Assembly (NCBI RefSeq): GCF_021601385.1
Contig: NZ_BQHO01000030.1
Coordinates: 18,488-82,487, forward strand
DNA: 64,000 bases
Direction of reading: 5' to 3'
DNA from: Pseudomonas parasichuanensis
GTDB lineage: Bacteria > Pseudomonadota > Gammaproteobacteria > Pseudomonadales > Pseudomonadaceae
The translations under genes were made by a program, and so were the position numbers. The notes below the pieces were generated by a model. That model saw only the letters and a list, made by a program, of their open reading frames with translations, had not been told where the DNA came from and ran no database searches. Every line of letters starts with the position of its first letter. Positions within the stretch are counted from its first letter, which is position 1. Below are positions 7,749 through 16,039 of this stretch, in pieces.

Positions 7749-9104
7749 ATGTCCGAGTCACCCAAGGCGTACATTCCTGTTGCGCCGCCACGACAGCCCC
7801 TGCCCCTGTTCCAGCTGATCCTGGTGGGTTTGCAACACGTTCTGCTGATGTACGGTGGCGCCATTGCCGTGCCGCTGATCATCGGCCAGGCCGCCGGCCT
7901 GTCCCGCGAGGAAGTCGCCTTCCTGATCAACGCCGACCTGCTGGTCGCCGGCGTTGCCACCATCATCCAATCCTTCGGTATCGGCCCGGTCGGCATCCGC
8001 ATGCCGGTCATGATGGGCGCCAGCTTCGCCGCCGTCGGCAGCATGGTGGCCATGGCCGGCATGCCTGGCGTCGGTTTGCAGGGGATCTTCGGCGCGACCA
8101 TCGCCGCCGGTTTCTTCGGCATGCTGATCGCGCCGTTCATGTCCAAGGTCGTACGCTTCTTCCCACCCTTGGTAACCGGCACGGTCATCACCTCCATCGG
8201 CCTGTCGCTGTTCCCGGTGGCGGTCAACTGGGCCGGTGGTGGCCATGAGGCCGAGACCTTCGGCTCGCCGATCTACCTGATGGTCGCCGGCCTGGTGCTG
8301 TCGGTGATCCTGCTGATCAACCGCTTCATGCGCGGCTTCTGGGTCAACGTTTCGGTGCTGGTGGGCATGGGCCTGGGCTACATCCTCGCCGGCTCCATCG
8401 GCATGGTCGACCTGTCCGGCCTGAACGAGGCCCCCTGGCTGCAGGTGGTCACCCCCCTGCACTTCGGCATGCCGACCTTCAGCCTGGCGCCGATCCTGTC
8501 GATGTGCCTGGTGGTGGTGATCATCTTCGTCGAGTCGACCGGCATGTTCCTCGCCCTGGGCAAGGTCACCGACCGTGAAGTTACCCCTGGCATGCTGCGT
8601 CGCGGCCTGCTGTGCGACGCCGGGGCATCGTTCATCGCCGGGTTCTTCAATACCTTCACCCACTCCTCGTTCGCCCAGAACATCGGCCTGGTGCAAATGA
8701 CCGGGGTGCGCTGCCGCTACGTCACGGTGATGGCCGGCGGCTTGCTGATCCTGCTCAGCCTGCTGCCCAAGGCGGCCTTCCTGATCGCCTCGATCCCGCC
8801 TGCGGTACTGGGCGGCGCGTCCATCGCCATGTTCGGCATGGTCACCGCCACCGGGATCAAGATCCTCCAGGAAGCGGACATCTCCGACCGTCGCAACCAG
8901 CTGCTGGTCGCGGTCAGTGTCGGCCTGGGCCTGATCCCCGTGGTCCGCCCGGAGTTCTTCGCGCAGATGCCGCAGTGGATGGAGCCCATCACCCACAGTG
9001 GCATCGCCATGGCCACCCTCAGCGCCCTGGTGCTGAACCTTTTGTTCAACATCCTCGGTGGCGCCGACCGCGCCGTGCACAACGACGCCTGCCACCAGCA
9101 TTGA
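7749..9104 (+). CDS. NCS2 family nucleobase permease (urate/xanthine type)
   Basis: This 451-residue protein has about 12 to 14 hydrophobic segments and belongs to the nucleobase-cation symporter-2 (NAT) family. Diagnostic stretches are LQHVLLMYGGAIAVPL near the N-terminus, VESTGMFLALGKVTD, and the NAT signature region QNIGLVQMTGVRCRYVT (around residue 310). Position directly after puuD points to urate, or xanthine/urate, uptake (UacT/XanQ-like) rather than uracil. Exact substrate is inferred from context only. A GC hairpin follows the stop codon. Confidence 0.9.
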   Translation: MSESPKAYIPVAPPRQPLPLFQLILVGLQHVLLMYGGAIAVPLIIGQAAGLSREEVAFLINADLLVAGVATIIQSFGIGPVGIRMPVMMGASFAAVGSMVAMAGMPGVGLQGIFGATIAAGFFGMLIAPFMSKVVRFFPPLVTGTVITSIGLSLFPVAVNWAGGGHEAETFGSPIYLMVAGLVLSVILLINRFMRGFWVNVSVLVGMGLGYILAGSIGMVDLSGLNEAPWLQVVTPLHFGMPTFSLAPILSMCLVVVIIFVESTGMFLALGKVTDREVTPGMLRRGLLCDAGASFIAGFFNTFTHSSFAQNIGLVQMTGVRCRYVTVMAGGLLILLSLLPKAAFLIASIPPAVLGGASIAMFGMVTATGIKILQEADISDRRNQLLVAVSVGLGLIPVVRPEFFAQMPQWMEPITHSGIAMATLSALVLNLLFNILGGADRAVHNDACHQH

Positions 9105-9110
9105 GGACCA

Positions 9111-9137
9111 GGGGCGGCAGCGTTTGCCGCCCCGTTT
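9111..9137 (+). terminator. Hairpin terminator after the NCS2 permease
   Basis: A 9-bp GC-rich stem (GGGGCGGCA / TGCCGCCCC) with a 5-nt loop is followed by GTTTATC. It lies 7 bp after the stop codon. Confidence 0.75.
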
Positions 9138-9244
9138 ATCACTTGCAGTAACCGCATCACCGTCGGCCCGCCGGAATGGGCCGCCCGGGGCGCCTGCGCG
9201 CCGAAAAAACCGCCAACAAAAACAATAAGTCCGGGAAACACAAC

Positions 9245-10030
9245 ATGAAGCGCATCACTTCCTCGCTGTTGCTGGGCAGCAGCCTGCTGGCCACCCTCCC
9301 CTCGCACGCCGGCGAATGGCTGCAGTGGCACGGCGAAAGCCTGACCTACCTGTATGGCAAGGACTTCAAGGTCAACCCCGATATCCAGCAGACCATCACC
9401 TTCGAGCACGCCAACAAGTGGAAGTACGGCGACACCTTCCTGTTCGTCGACAAGATTTTCTACAACGGCAAGCCTGACCCGAGCAAAGGCGTGACCACCT
9501 ACTACGGCGAGTTCAGCCCGCGCCTGTCGTTCGGCAAGATCTTCGACCGTAACCTCGGCTTCGGCCCGGTCAAGGACGTACTGCTGGCCATGACCTACGA
9601 ACGTGGCGAAGGCGACAACGAGGCCTACCTGATCGGCCCCGGCTTCGACCTGAACATTCCCGGCTTCAACTACTTCACCCTGAACTTCTACCTGCGCAAC
9701 ACCGAAGGCAGCCGCCCGGGCGACAACGTCTGGCAGATCACCCCCGGCTGGTCCTACACCATTCCCGTGGGCCGCTCCGACATCCTGATCGACGGCTACA
9801 TGGACTGGGTCACCGACAACGACCAGACCCGCCGTGGCACCTACCATTCCAACCTGCACTTCAACCCACAGGTCAAATACGACCTGGGCAAGGCCCTGAA
9901 CCTGGGCGCCAAGCAGCTTTACGTGGGCTTCGAGTACAGCTACTGGAAGGACAAGTACGGCATCGACAGCCGCGGCAACCTGGAGAGCAATCAGAGCGTC
10001 GCCAGTGCCCTGATCAAGGTCCACTTCTGA
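9245..10030 (+). CDS. Tsx/OmpK-like outer-membrane nucleoside channel, copy 1
   Basis: This 261-residue protein has a signal peptide ending near LPSHA, so the mature protein begins GEWLQW. The aromatic, alternating beta-strand pattern and C-terminal Phe (KVHF) indicate an outer-membrane beta-barrel. It resembles the Tsx/OmpK nucleoside-specific channel family. It lies just after the urate-type permease, so passage of purine-derived substrates across the outer membrane is likely but inferred. A close paralogue follows at 10384, with the segments TYYGEFSPRLSFGKIFD and SRPGDNVWQITP almost identical in both. The start is the ATG before MKRITSS; an open upstream extension is not secretory. Confidence 0.85.
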   Translation: MKRITSSLLLGSSLLATLPSHAGEWLQWHGESLTYLYGKDFKVNPDIQQTITFEHANKWKYGDTFLFVDKIFYNGKPDPSKGVTTYYGEFSPRLSFGKIFDRNLGFGPVKDVLLAMTYERGEGDNEAYLIGPGFDLNIPGFNYFTLNFYLRNTEGSRPGDNVWQITPGWSYTIPVGRSDILIDGYMDWVTDNDQTRRGTYHSNLHFNPQVKYDLGKALNLGAKQLYVGFEYSYWKDKYGIDSRGNLESNQSVASALIKVHF

Positions 10031-10383
10031 TAACCTGACCAAACGCACAACTTTGTAACAGCGTGCTCCAGGACGGAGCACTTGAGGACCGGCGCGCAAG
10101 CCAGTAATCTGCGCGCCCCCTCGATCGGGGCAGGAAGGATCCTGCCCGCGTTTGCTGACCGCTCAGTCAATGAATTAGGGCGGTTGGTCAACGTGTTGCC
10201 AGCCAGAAAGACCCATGTTCATCCGTTCAGCAAGACGTCGAGCAGGATGGTTGTGGCCAACCCGGAAAAGTTGGCGCAGCTCTTGCCAAACAGCTGTGGC
10301 CAATCGAAAAAAGCTGACTCAAAAGACAAAAAAACAGCGCCCGAGCGCTGACAACAGATCCAATCAAGGGAGCGACACACGCA
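10031..10383. other. Intergenic region between the two Tsx-like channels
   Basis: This 353-bp gap has no plausible protein gene. It holds two small GC hairpins: GGCGCGCA/TGCGCGCC at 10091-10117 and GGGCAGGA/TCCTGCCC at 10128-10147. A third hairpin at 10335-10350 is oriented as a minus-strand terminator. The spacing suggests that copy 2 has its own promoter and untranslated leader. Confidence 0.6.
10326..10350 (-). terminator. Terminator-like hairpin facing the minus strand
   Basis: CAGCGC-CCGA-GCGCTG forms a 6-bp stem with a tetraloop, and on the minus strand it is followed by a run of eight T broken by nothing. No minus-strand gene precedes it, so it may end an antisense RNA starting inside channel copy 2, or be fortuitous. 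Confidence 0.4.
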
Positions 10384-11166
10384 ATGCGCATCATCAATAG
10401 CCTGATCCTCGCCGGCGGCCTGCTGGCCTGCGGCGCCAGCCAAGCCGGCGACCTGCTGCAGTGGCAGAACAACAGCCTGACCTACCTGTGGGGCAAGAAC
10501 TTCAAGGTCAACCCCGAGATCCAGCAGACGGTGACCTTCGAGCACGCCGATGCCTGGAAGTACGGCGACAACTTCTTCTTCCTCGACAAGATCTTCTACC
10601 AGGGCAAGAAGGACGCCAACAACGGCCCGAACACCTACTACGGCGAGTTCAGCCCACGCCTGTCGTTCGGCAAGATCTTCGACCAGAAGATCGAATTCGG
10701 CCCGGTCAAGGACGTGCTGCTGGCCATGACCTACGAGTTCGGCGAGGGTGACACCGAGTCCTACCTGATCGGCCCGGGCTTCGACCTGGCCATCCCAGGC
10801 TTCGACTACTTCCAGCTGAACTTCTACCAGCGCACCACCGACGGCAGCCGCCCGGGTGACAACGTCTGGCAGATCACCCCGGTGTGGTCCTACACCATCC
10901 CTGTGGGTTCGTCCGACGTGCTGATCGACGGCTTCATGGACTGGGTGGTGGACAACGACGAGAACCGTCGCGGCACCTACCAGGCCAACCTGCACTTCAA
11001 CCCGCAGATCAAGTACGACCTGGGTAAGGCGTTGCACCTGGGTGAGAAGCAGCTGTACGTCGGTATCGAGTACGACTACTGGAAGAACAAGTACGGCATC
11101 AAGGACAGCGATGCCTTCACCACCGACCAGAACACCGCCAGCCTGTTGGTGAAAGTGCACTTCTGA
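10384..11166 (+). CDS. Tsx/OmpK-like outer-membrane nucleoside channel, copy 2
   Basis: This 260-residue protein has a signal peptide (LILAGGLLACGASQA) and a mature start at GDLLQW. It aligns with copy 1 along its whole length without large gaps and also ends in KVHF, so the pair is a tandem duplication. A beta-barrel of the nucleoside-specific channel family is expected. AAGGGAGCGACAC precedes the ATG. The two copies differ mainly in charged residues of likely surface loops (for example KPDPSKGVTT against KKDANNGPNT), which could separate substrates. A strong 16-bp hairpin ends the unit. Confidence 0.85.
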   Translation: MRIINSLILAGGLLACGASQAGDLLQWQNNSLTYLWGKNFKVNPEIQQTVTFEHADAWKYGDNFFFLDKIFYQGKKDANNGPNTYYGEFSPRLSFGKIFDQKIEFGPVKDVLLAMTYEFGEGDTESYLIGPGFDLAIPGFDYFQLNFYQRTTDGSRPGDNVWQITPVWSYTIPVGSSDVLIDGFMDWVVDNDENRRGTYQANLHFNPQIKYDLGKALHLGEKQLYVGIEYDYWKNKYGIKDSDAFTTDQNTASLLVKVHF

Positions 11167-11173
11167 TGACTGA

Positions 11174-11210
11174 AACGAAACAGCGCCTCAAATCGAGGCG
11201 CTGTTTCGTT
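11174..11210. terminator. Bidirectional terminator hairpin
   Basis: A perfect 16-bp stem starting AACGAAACAGCGCCTC with a 5-nt loop lies between the channel gene and the convergent small membrane protein gene. Its A- and T-rich ends make it usable in both directions. Confidence 0.8.
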
Positions 11211-11240
11211 AGAGTTTGTAGGAATTAACTTACATAATTG

Positions 11241-11543
11241 TTAGCTTTTTCTTACCTTTAAAAAACCTGTCCTGCAAATCAATATCAACATCACCGGCAG
11301 CACCACGCCTACCGCCAGCAAACCAGCCTCAACCTGGCCGTGTTCAAGCACCCGCCAGATATCCAGCATCAGCATGAACCCATTGATCAACAGCGCCACG
11401 CCGAACATGGCGCAGCACCTGAGCAACGCCCCTACGCCCGTGCCATTCATCAGGAACCACAGGCCCAGGACGCCCCAAGCCAGCGCGGTGAGCAGATACA
11501 GCGCGAGATGATAGGCATCGTAGGTCAATACATTGCCAAACAT
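11241..11543 (-). CDS. Small hypothetical inner-membrane protein
   Basis: This 100-residue hydrophobic protein has three likely membrane helices: AYHLALYLLTALAWGVLGLW, CCAMFGVALLINGFMLMLDI and LLAVGVVLPVMLILICRTGF. It ends with a short basic tail (KVRKS). I do not recognise a family. It is divergent from the LTA-synthase-like gene and convergent with the channel gene. The coding assignment rests on length, hydrophobic pattern and placement between regulatory gaps. Confidence 0.6.
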   Translation of the reverse strand: MFGNVLTYDAYHLALYLLTALAWGVLGLWFLMNGTGVGALLRCCAMFGVALLINGFMLMLDIWRVLEHGQVEAGLLAVGVVLPVMLILICRTGFLKVRKS

Positions 11544-11692
11544 ATTCAGCCCTCGCCTTTATTTAAAAAGAAAGACCTGAACTATAAAGCCGAAAATTCG
11601 TTCAGCATACAGCGAAATTTTGACAAAACTTTTGCAAACACTCCGGTAGTCTGCATGCTTTCCTGCACCCAATAAGGATATAGGCAGAACTC

Positions 11693-13636
11693 ATGCGTGC
11701 ACCTCTCGCCGCGCCCTGGCGCTTCCTCATTCTTTTGTGTTCGACCTGGTTCGGCGTTTTTCTGCTGACCCGGTTGGTCTTGTTGCTGGCTCACGCAGAC
11801 GAGTTCAGCGGCAACTACTTCGCGGTGTTTTTCACCGGCGCGCTGTACGACCTCAGCTTCCTCATCTATGCCGCCCTGCCGCTGGGCCTCTACCTGGCCC
11901 TGTGCCCGGCTTCGCTGTGGCGCACACGGGCGCACCGCTGGTTGATGCAGGGCGTGCTGGCCGTCAGCCTGTTCGTGATGCTGTTCGTCGCCGTGGCCGA
12001 ATGGCTGTTCTGGGACGAGTTCGGCGTACGCTTCAACTTCATCGCCGTCGACTACCTGGTGTATTCCAAGGAAGTGCTGGACAACATCCGCGAGTCCTAC
12101 CCCCTGCCAACGCTGCTCGGCAGCCTGGCGGTGGCTGCCGTGGTGCTCTGCCTGCTGCTGCGCAAGCCGCTGCTCAGCGCACTGTCCGCAGCACCCGCCA
12201 ACCTGCGCCAGCGCCTGGCCGGTGTTGCCGTACTGGCAGTGCTGTGCGGCGCCTCGGTGCTGATCATCGACCAGCAGTTCCCGCGCAACCCGGATGGCAA
12301 CGCCTACCAGCGCGAACTGTCGAGCAACGGCCCGTACCAGTTCTTCGCCGCCTTCCGCAACAACGAGCTCGACTACACCCAGTTCTACGCCACCCTCGGC
12401 GGCGAGGCGGTCGGCGCCCAGATGCACCATGAACTGGCGGCCGCCAATGCCCGCTTCGACATTCGCGAACCCCAGGACATCCGCCGCCACATCAGCGCCA
12501 GCGGCCCGCAGCGCACGCCCAACATCATCCTGGTGACCATCGAAAGCTTCAGCGCCAAGTACATGGGCAGCAACGGCGACCCGCGCAACCTCACGCCCAA
12601 CCTCGACGTGCTGCGCAAGCAGAGCCTGTACTTCAACAATTTCTACGCCACCGGCACCCGCACCGACCGCGGCCTGGAAGCCATCACCCTGTCGATCCCG
12701 CCCACCCCCGGGCGCTCGATCGTCAAGCGCATCGGCCGTGAAAGTGGCTACGCCAGCCTCGGCCAGCAATTGGCGGCCGTAGGTTACGACGCGGTCTACG
12801 TCTACGGCGGGCGCGGCTACTTCGACAACATGAACGCGTTCTTCAGCGGCAACGGCTATCGCATCGTCGACCAGAGCAGCGTCGATGAAAGCGAAATCAG
12901 CTTCAAGAATGCCTGGGGCATGGCCGACGAGGACCTGTATCGCCAGGCGATCAAGCTGGCCGATGCCGACCACGCCACGCAAAAGCCGTTCTTCCTGCAA
13001 CTGATGACCACGTCCAACCACCGCCCTTACACCTACCCCGAGGGGCGTATCGACATCCCTTCAGGTGACGGTCGCGAAGGCGCAGTGAAGTACACCGACT
13101 ACGCCATCGACCAGTTCCTGCAGCAGGCCCGGAAAAAACCCTGGTTCGACAACACCCTGTTCATCTTCGTCGCCGACCACACGGCCGGTAGCGCCGGTAA
13201 AGAGGACCTGCCGGTCGCCAACTACCAGATTCCGCTGTGGATCTATGCACCGAAGATGATCGAACCGGCCGAGAACCCGACCCTGGCCAGCCAGATCGAC
13301 CTGGCGCCGACCCTGCTGGGCCTGCTCAACCTGAGCTACACCTCGACCTTCTTCGGCCGCGACCTGCTCAAGGGCGACGACCTGCCACCCCGGGTACTGA
13401 TCGGCAACTACCAGCACCTGGGCCTTTACGACGGCAAGGACCTGGCAATCCTCAGCCCCCGCGGTGGCCTGCGGATTCACCAGGATGCCCTGGGCAACAG
13501 CCATGAGACCAAGGTGGGCGTGGACAACCCGCTGATCCGCCGGGCCATTGCCTACTACCAGAGTGCGGCCTACGGCTTCAGCCAGAACCTGCTGAGCTGG
13601 CGCCCAGACGAGAAGCGCGTGACGGTCAGCCCCTGA
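11693..13636 (+). CDS. LTA synthase family phosphoglycerol transferase-like protein
   Basis: This 647-residue protein has about five N-terminal membrane helices (residues ~10-180) and a large periplasmic sulfatase-fold domain from about residue 275. Metal/active-site elements are visible: [14 protein letters not shown], the nucleophile region [11 protein letters not shown] (Thr about 324), and FVADHTAG near 495. The family includes LtaS and OpgB, which move phosphoglycerol from phosphatidylglycerol to acceptors. Gram-negatives lack lipoteichoic acid, so a periplasmic glucan or lipid acceptor is more likely; this is inference. Its 3' end overlaps the convergent DUF808 gene by 11 bp. Confidence 0.88.
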   Translation: MRAPLAAPWRFLILLCSTWFGVFLLTRLVLLLAHADEFSGNYFAVFFTGALYDLSFLIYAALPLGLYLALCPASLWRTRAHRWLMQGVLAVSLFVMLFVAVAEWLFWDEFGVRFNFIAVDYLVYSKEVLDNIRESYPLPTLLGSLAVAAVVLCLLLRKPLLSALSAAPANLRQRLAGVAVLAVLCGASVLIIDQQFPRNPDGNAYQRELSSNGPYQFFAAFRNNELDYTQFYATLGGEAVGAQMHHELAAANARFDIREPQDIRRHISASGPQRTPNIILVTIESFSAKYMGSNGDPRNLTPNLDVLRKQSLYFNNFYATGTRTDRGLEAITLSIPPTPGRSIVKRIGRESGYASLGQQLAAVGYDAVYVYGGRGYFDNMNAFFSGNGYRIVDQSSVDESEISFKNAWGMADEDLYRQAIKLADADHATQKPFFLQLMTTSNHRPYTYPEGRIDIPSGDGREGAVKYTDYAIDQFLQQARKKPWFDNTLFIFVADHTAGSAGKEDLPVANYQIPLWIYAPKMIEPAENPTLASQIDLAPTLLGLLNLSYTSTFFGRDLLKGDDLPPRVLIGNYQHLGLYDGKDLAILSPRGGLRIHQDALGNSHETKVGVDNPLIRRAIAYYQSAAYGFSQNLLSWRPDEKRVTVSP

Positions 13637-14534
13637 CCGCGCGCCATAGCTTCGATACAGCGCTGACCAGCGCCAGCACCACGGCCCCGGCGACCACGCC
13701 GGCCACGCCGTTGAGCAAGGCGCCGGTCAGCGCACCGCCCCGGCTTTCGGCGAAGGCTTCGATGGCGTGATGCAGCGGTGCAATGCCGTGCACCAGGATA
13801 CCGCCACCGACCAGGAACATGGCCGCAGTACCAATCACCGACAGGCTCTTCATCAGGTAAGGCGCCGCGCGCAGGATGCCGTTGCCGACGGCACGGGTGA
13901 CACTCGAGGCCTTCTTGCTCATCCACAACCCCAGGTCATCGAGCTTGACGATGCCGCCCACCAGGCCATACACACCCACGGTCATGACAATCGCGATACC
14001 CGACAGCACGATGATCTGCTGGGTCAGCGGCGCATCGGCGACGGTACCCAGGGTGATGGCGATGATCTCGGCGGAGAGGATGAAGTCGGTGCGCACCGCG
14101 CCTTTGATCTTGTCCTTCTCGAAGGCCACCAGGTCGACATTGGCATCGGCTACGGCTTCTTTACGCGCCTCGTGCTGCGCCTCGTCCTCTGCCTTGCTGT
14201 GCAAGAACTTGTGCGCCAGCTTCTCGAAGCCCTCGAAACACAGGTAGGCGCCACCGACCATCAACAATGGCGTCACCGCCCACGGGATGAACGCACTGAT
14301 CAGCAGCGCTGCCGGCACCAGGATCGCCTTGTTGACCATCGAGCCCTTGGCCACCGCCCACACCACCGGGATCTCGCGCTCGGCGCGTACGCCGGAAACC
14401 TGCTGGGCATTGAGCGCCAGGTCGTCACCGAGCACGCCGGCGGTCTTTTTCGCCGCGACCTTGGTCATCAGCGAGACATCGTCGAGTACCGTGGCGATAT
14501 CGTCGATCAGCACCAAAAGACTGCTTCCTGCCAT
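13626..14534 (-). CDS. DUF808 family inner-membrane protein (YedI-like)
   Basis: This 302-residue membrane protein starts with the family-typical [21 protein letters not shown] and contains the conserved [18 protein letters not shown]. It then has several hydrophobic segments with a glycine-rich final helix. DUF808 proteins are widespread in Proteobacteria and have no established function. The last 11 bp overlap the 3' end of the convergent LTA-synthase-like gene. Confidence 0.88.
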   Translation of the reverse strand: MAGSSLLVLIDDIATVLDDVSLMTKVAAKKTAGVLGDDLALNAQQVSGVRAEREIPVVWAVAKGSMVNKAILVPAALLISAFIPWAVTPLLMVGGAYLCFEGFEKLAHKFLHSKAEDEAQHEARKEAVADANVDLVAFEKDKIKGAVRTDFILSAEIIAITLGTVADAPLTQQIIVLSGIAIVMTVGVYGLVGGIVKLDDLGLWMSKKASSVTRAVGNGILRAAPYLMKSLSVIGTAAMFLVGGGILVHGIAPLHHAIEAFAESRGGALTGALLNGVAGVVAGAVVLALVSAVSKLWRAVRG

Positions 14535-14666
14535 GTTTGCCTGTATCCCGTAGGTTGAATGCTGCGGATTCTAGCCCAAAGTCGCTGCCTTGAGCCCCCG
14601 TCGGGGCGGGTGCTACCATGCCGCACCCCTCACGCAGGGGGCCATACACGAGGAAGACCCCCGACA

Positions 14667-15278
14667 ATGAGCACCATTCGCGAGCGCAACAAGGAACTGA
14701 TCCTGCGCGCAGCCAGTGAAGAGTTCGCCGACAAAGGCTTCGCCGCCACCAAGACCAGCGATATCGCGGCCAAGGCCGGCCTGCCCAAGCCGAACGTCTA
14801 CTACTACTTCAAGTCGAAGGAAAACCTCTACCGCGAGGTGCTAGAGAGCATCATCGCGCCCATCATGCAGGCTTCGACGCCGTTCAACGCCGACGGCGAC
14901 CCCAAGGACGTGCTCAGCGCCTACATCCGCTCGAAGATTCGCATCTCCCGTGACCTGCCCCACGCCTCCAAGGTGTTCGCCAGCGAAATCATGCACGGCG
15001 CCCCGCACCTGTCGCCGCGCCAGGTCGAGCAGCTCAACGAGCAGGCCCGGCACAACATCGAGTGCATCCAGAGCTGGCTCGACCGCGGGCAGATCGCCAA
15101 CGTCGATCCGCACCACCTGATGTTCAGCATCTGGGCAGCGACACAAACCTACGCGGATTTCGACTGGCAGATTGCCGTGGTGACGGGGAAGGCCAAGTTG
15201 GCCGACAGTGACTACGATGCGGCGGCAGAGACCATCATTCGCCTGGTGTTGAAGGGCTGCGAGCCGGAAGCAGCCTGA
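14667..15278 (+). CDS. TetR/AcrR family regulator, RutR-like
   Basis: This 203-residue protein has an N-terminal TetR helix-turn-helix (FAATKTSDIAAKAGLPKPNVYYYFKSKENLY). Its C-terminal ligand domain (SWLDRGQIANVDPHHLMFSIWAATQTYADF) resembles RutR/YcdC, which senses pyrimidines in E. coli. The ATG at 14667 follows AGGAAG; an upstream open extension is not HTH-like. It is divergent from the DUF808 gene. Given the purine-rich surroundings, nucleobase sensing is plausible but not shown. Confidence 0.88.
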   Translation: MSTIRERNKELILRAASEEFADKGFAATKTSDIAAKAGLPKPNVYYYFKSKENLYREVLESIIAPIMQASTPFNADGDPKDVLSAYIRSKIRISRDLPHASKVFASEIMHGAPHLSPRQVEQLNEQARHNIECIQSWLDRGQIANVDPHHLMFSIWAATQTYADFDWQIAVVTGKAKLADSDYDAAAETIIRLVLKGCEPEAA

Positions 15279-15295
15279 TAGGGCCAATGGGGCTG

Positions 15296-15330
15296 CCTTG
15301 TGCCGCGAAAGGGCCGCAAAGCGGCCCCAA
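15296..15330. repeat. REP element (GCCGCGAAAGGGCCGC class) / terminator hairpin
   Basis: The sequence after the TetR gene contains CTTGTGCCGCGAAAGG followed by GGGCCGC-AAA-GCGGCCC (15311-15327). The same block occurs in the pair at 32956-33076. It sits between convergent genes and could end both transcripts. Confidence 0.7.
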
Positions 15331-15341
15331 TATCTTGAACC

Positions 15342-15782
15342 TTACGCCGCAACCCCCGCATCCGCCGTCAGCCCCGCCGCCTCGATCGCACTGATCGCGC
15401 ATTGCTCGTCGATATCCGACGTATCCCCGCTGATCCCTACCGCACCCAGCACCTTGCCGTCCTGATCGCGAATCAGCACGCCACCCGGCACCGGCACCAC
15501 CGGCCGCTCGCCCAGGCCATTGAGCGCTGCGTAAAACGCCGGCCGCTGCTGCGAGTCCAGCGCCAGCAGGCGCGAGCCCTTGCCCAGGGCCACTGCGCCC
15601 CAGGCCTTGCCAATCGCCACCTCCGGCCGCAGCAGGCTGGCGCCATCCTCCCGTTGCAGCGCCAGCAGGTGCCCGCCGGCATCCAGCACCGCCACGGTCA
15701 GTGGCGCTGCGTTGATCTTGCGCCCTGCGGCCTGCGCGGCGTTCACCACGCCGACGGCGACTTTAAGGGTCAATGCGTTCAT
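15342..15782 (-). CDS. GlcG/HbpS family protein (DUF336)
   Basis: This 146-residue protein has the GlcG/HbpS fold signature: AAPLTVAVLDAGGHLLALQREDGAS, PEVAIGKAWGAVALG, GGVLIRDQDGKVLGAVGISGD and DEQCAISAIEAAGL. Relatives are found in glycolate operons (GlcG) and as haem-binding HbpS; a catalytic role is not established. The ATG at 15782 follows AGAGGA. It is divergent from gcl and shares the intergenic region with two TTGTATACAA palindromes, so it probably belongs to the same regulon. Confidence 0.88.
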   Translation of the reverse strand: MNALTLKVAVGVVNAAQAAGRKINAAPLTVAVLDAGGHLLALQREDGASLLRPEVAIGKAWGAVALGKGSRLLALDSQQRPAFYAALNGLGERPVVPVPGGVLIRDQDGKVLGAVGISGDTSDIDEQCAISAIEAAGLTADAGVAA

Positions 15783-15864
15783 GAAAAGGTCCTCTTCTTG
15801 TTGTGAGAAGCCCTGAGGGCAGTTGAAAACCGATGAAGAGAATAGAACACAACTAAGGTATGTT

Positions 15865-15874
15865 TTGTATACAA
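15865..15874. promoter_or_regulatory. Operator-like palindrome TTGTATACAA upstream of the glcG-like gene
   Basis: A perfect copy of the recurring 10-bp palindrome, 83 bp before the glcG-like start and 131 bp from the second copy in the same gap. Two sites in one divergent region would suit cooperative or looping repression. Confidence 0.65.
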
Positions 15875-15959
15875 TAATTTGACGCGATCGTACCGACTGC
15901 GACGAAATGCCGCTTTTCACAGGCCCAGACGCCAATCAGAGCCTGCCGACGAAAATGGA

Positions 15960-15989
15960 TTGACCTTTGGGTCGAAGCGTGAATACACT
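15960..15989 (+). promoter_or_regulatory. Candidate sigma-70 promoter of gcl
   Basis: TTGACC (15960-15965) and TACACT (15984-15989) are separated by 18 bp, each matching four or five of six consensus bases. The TTGTATACAA site at 16005-16014 would fall just after the transcription start, a typical repressor position. Confidence 0.5.
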
Positions 15990-16004
15990 CTGCCGCAAAG
16001 CAAG

Positions 16005-16014
16005 TTGTATACAA
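16005..16014. promoter_or_regulatory. Operator-like palindrome TTGTATACAA upstream of gcl
   Basis: A perfect copy of the recurring palindrome, ending 25 bp before the gcl start codon and downstream of the candidate promoter. Confidence 0.65.
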
Positions 16015-16039
16015 TTACAAAATCGATGAGGCACAAACC

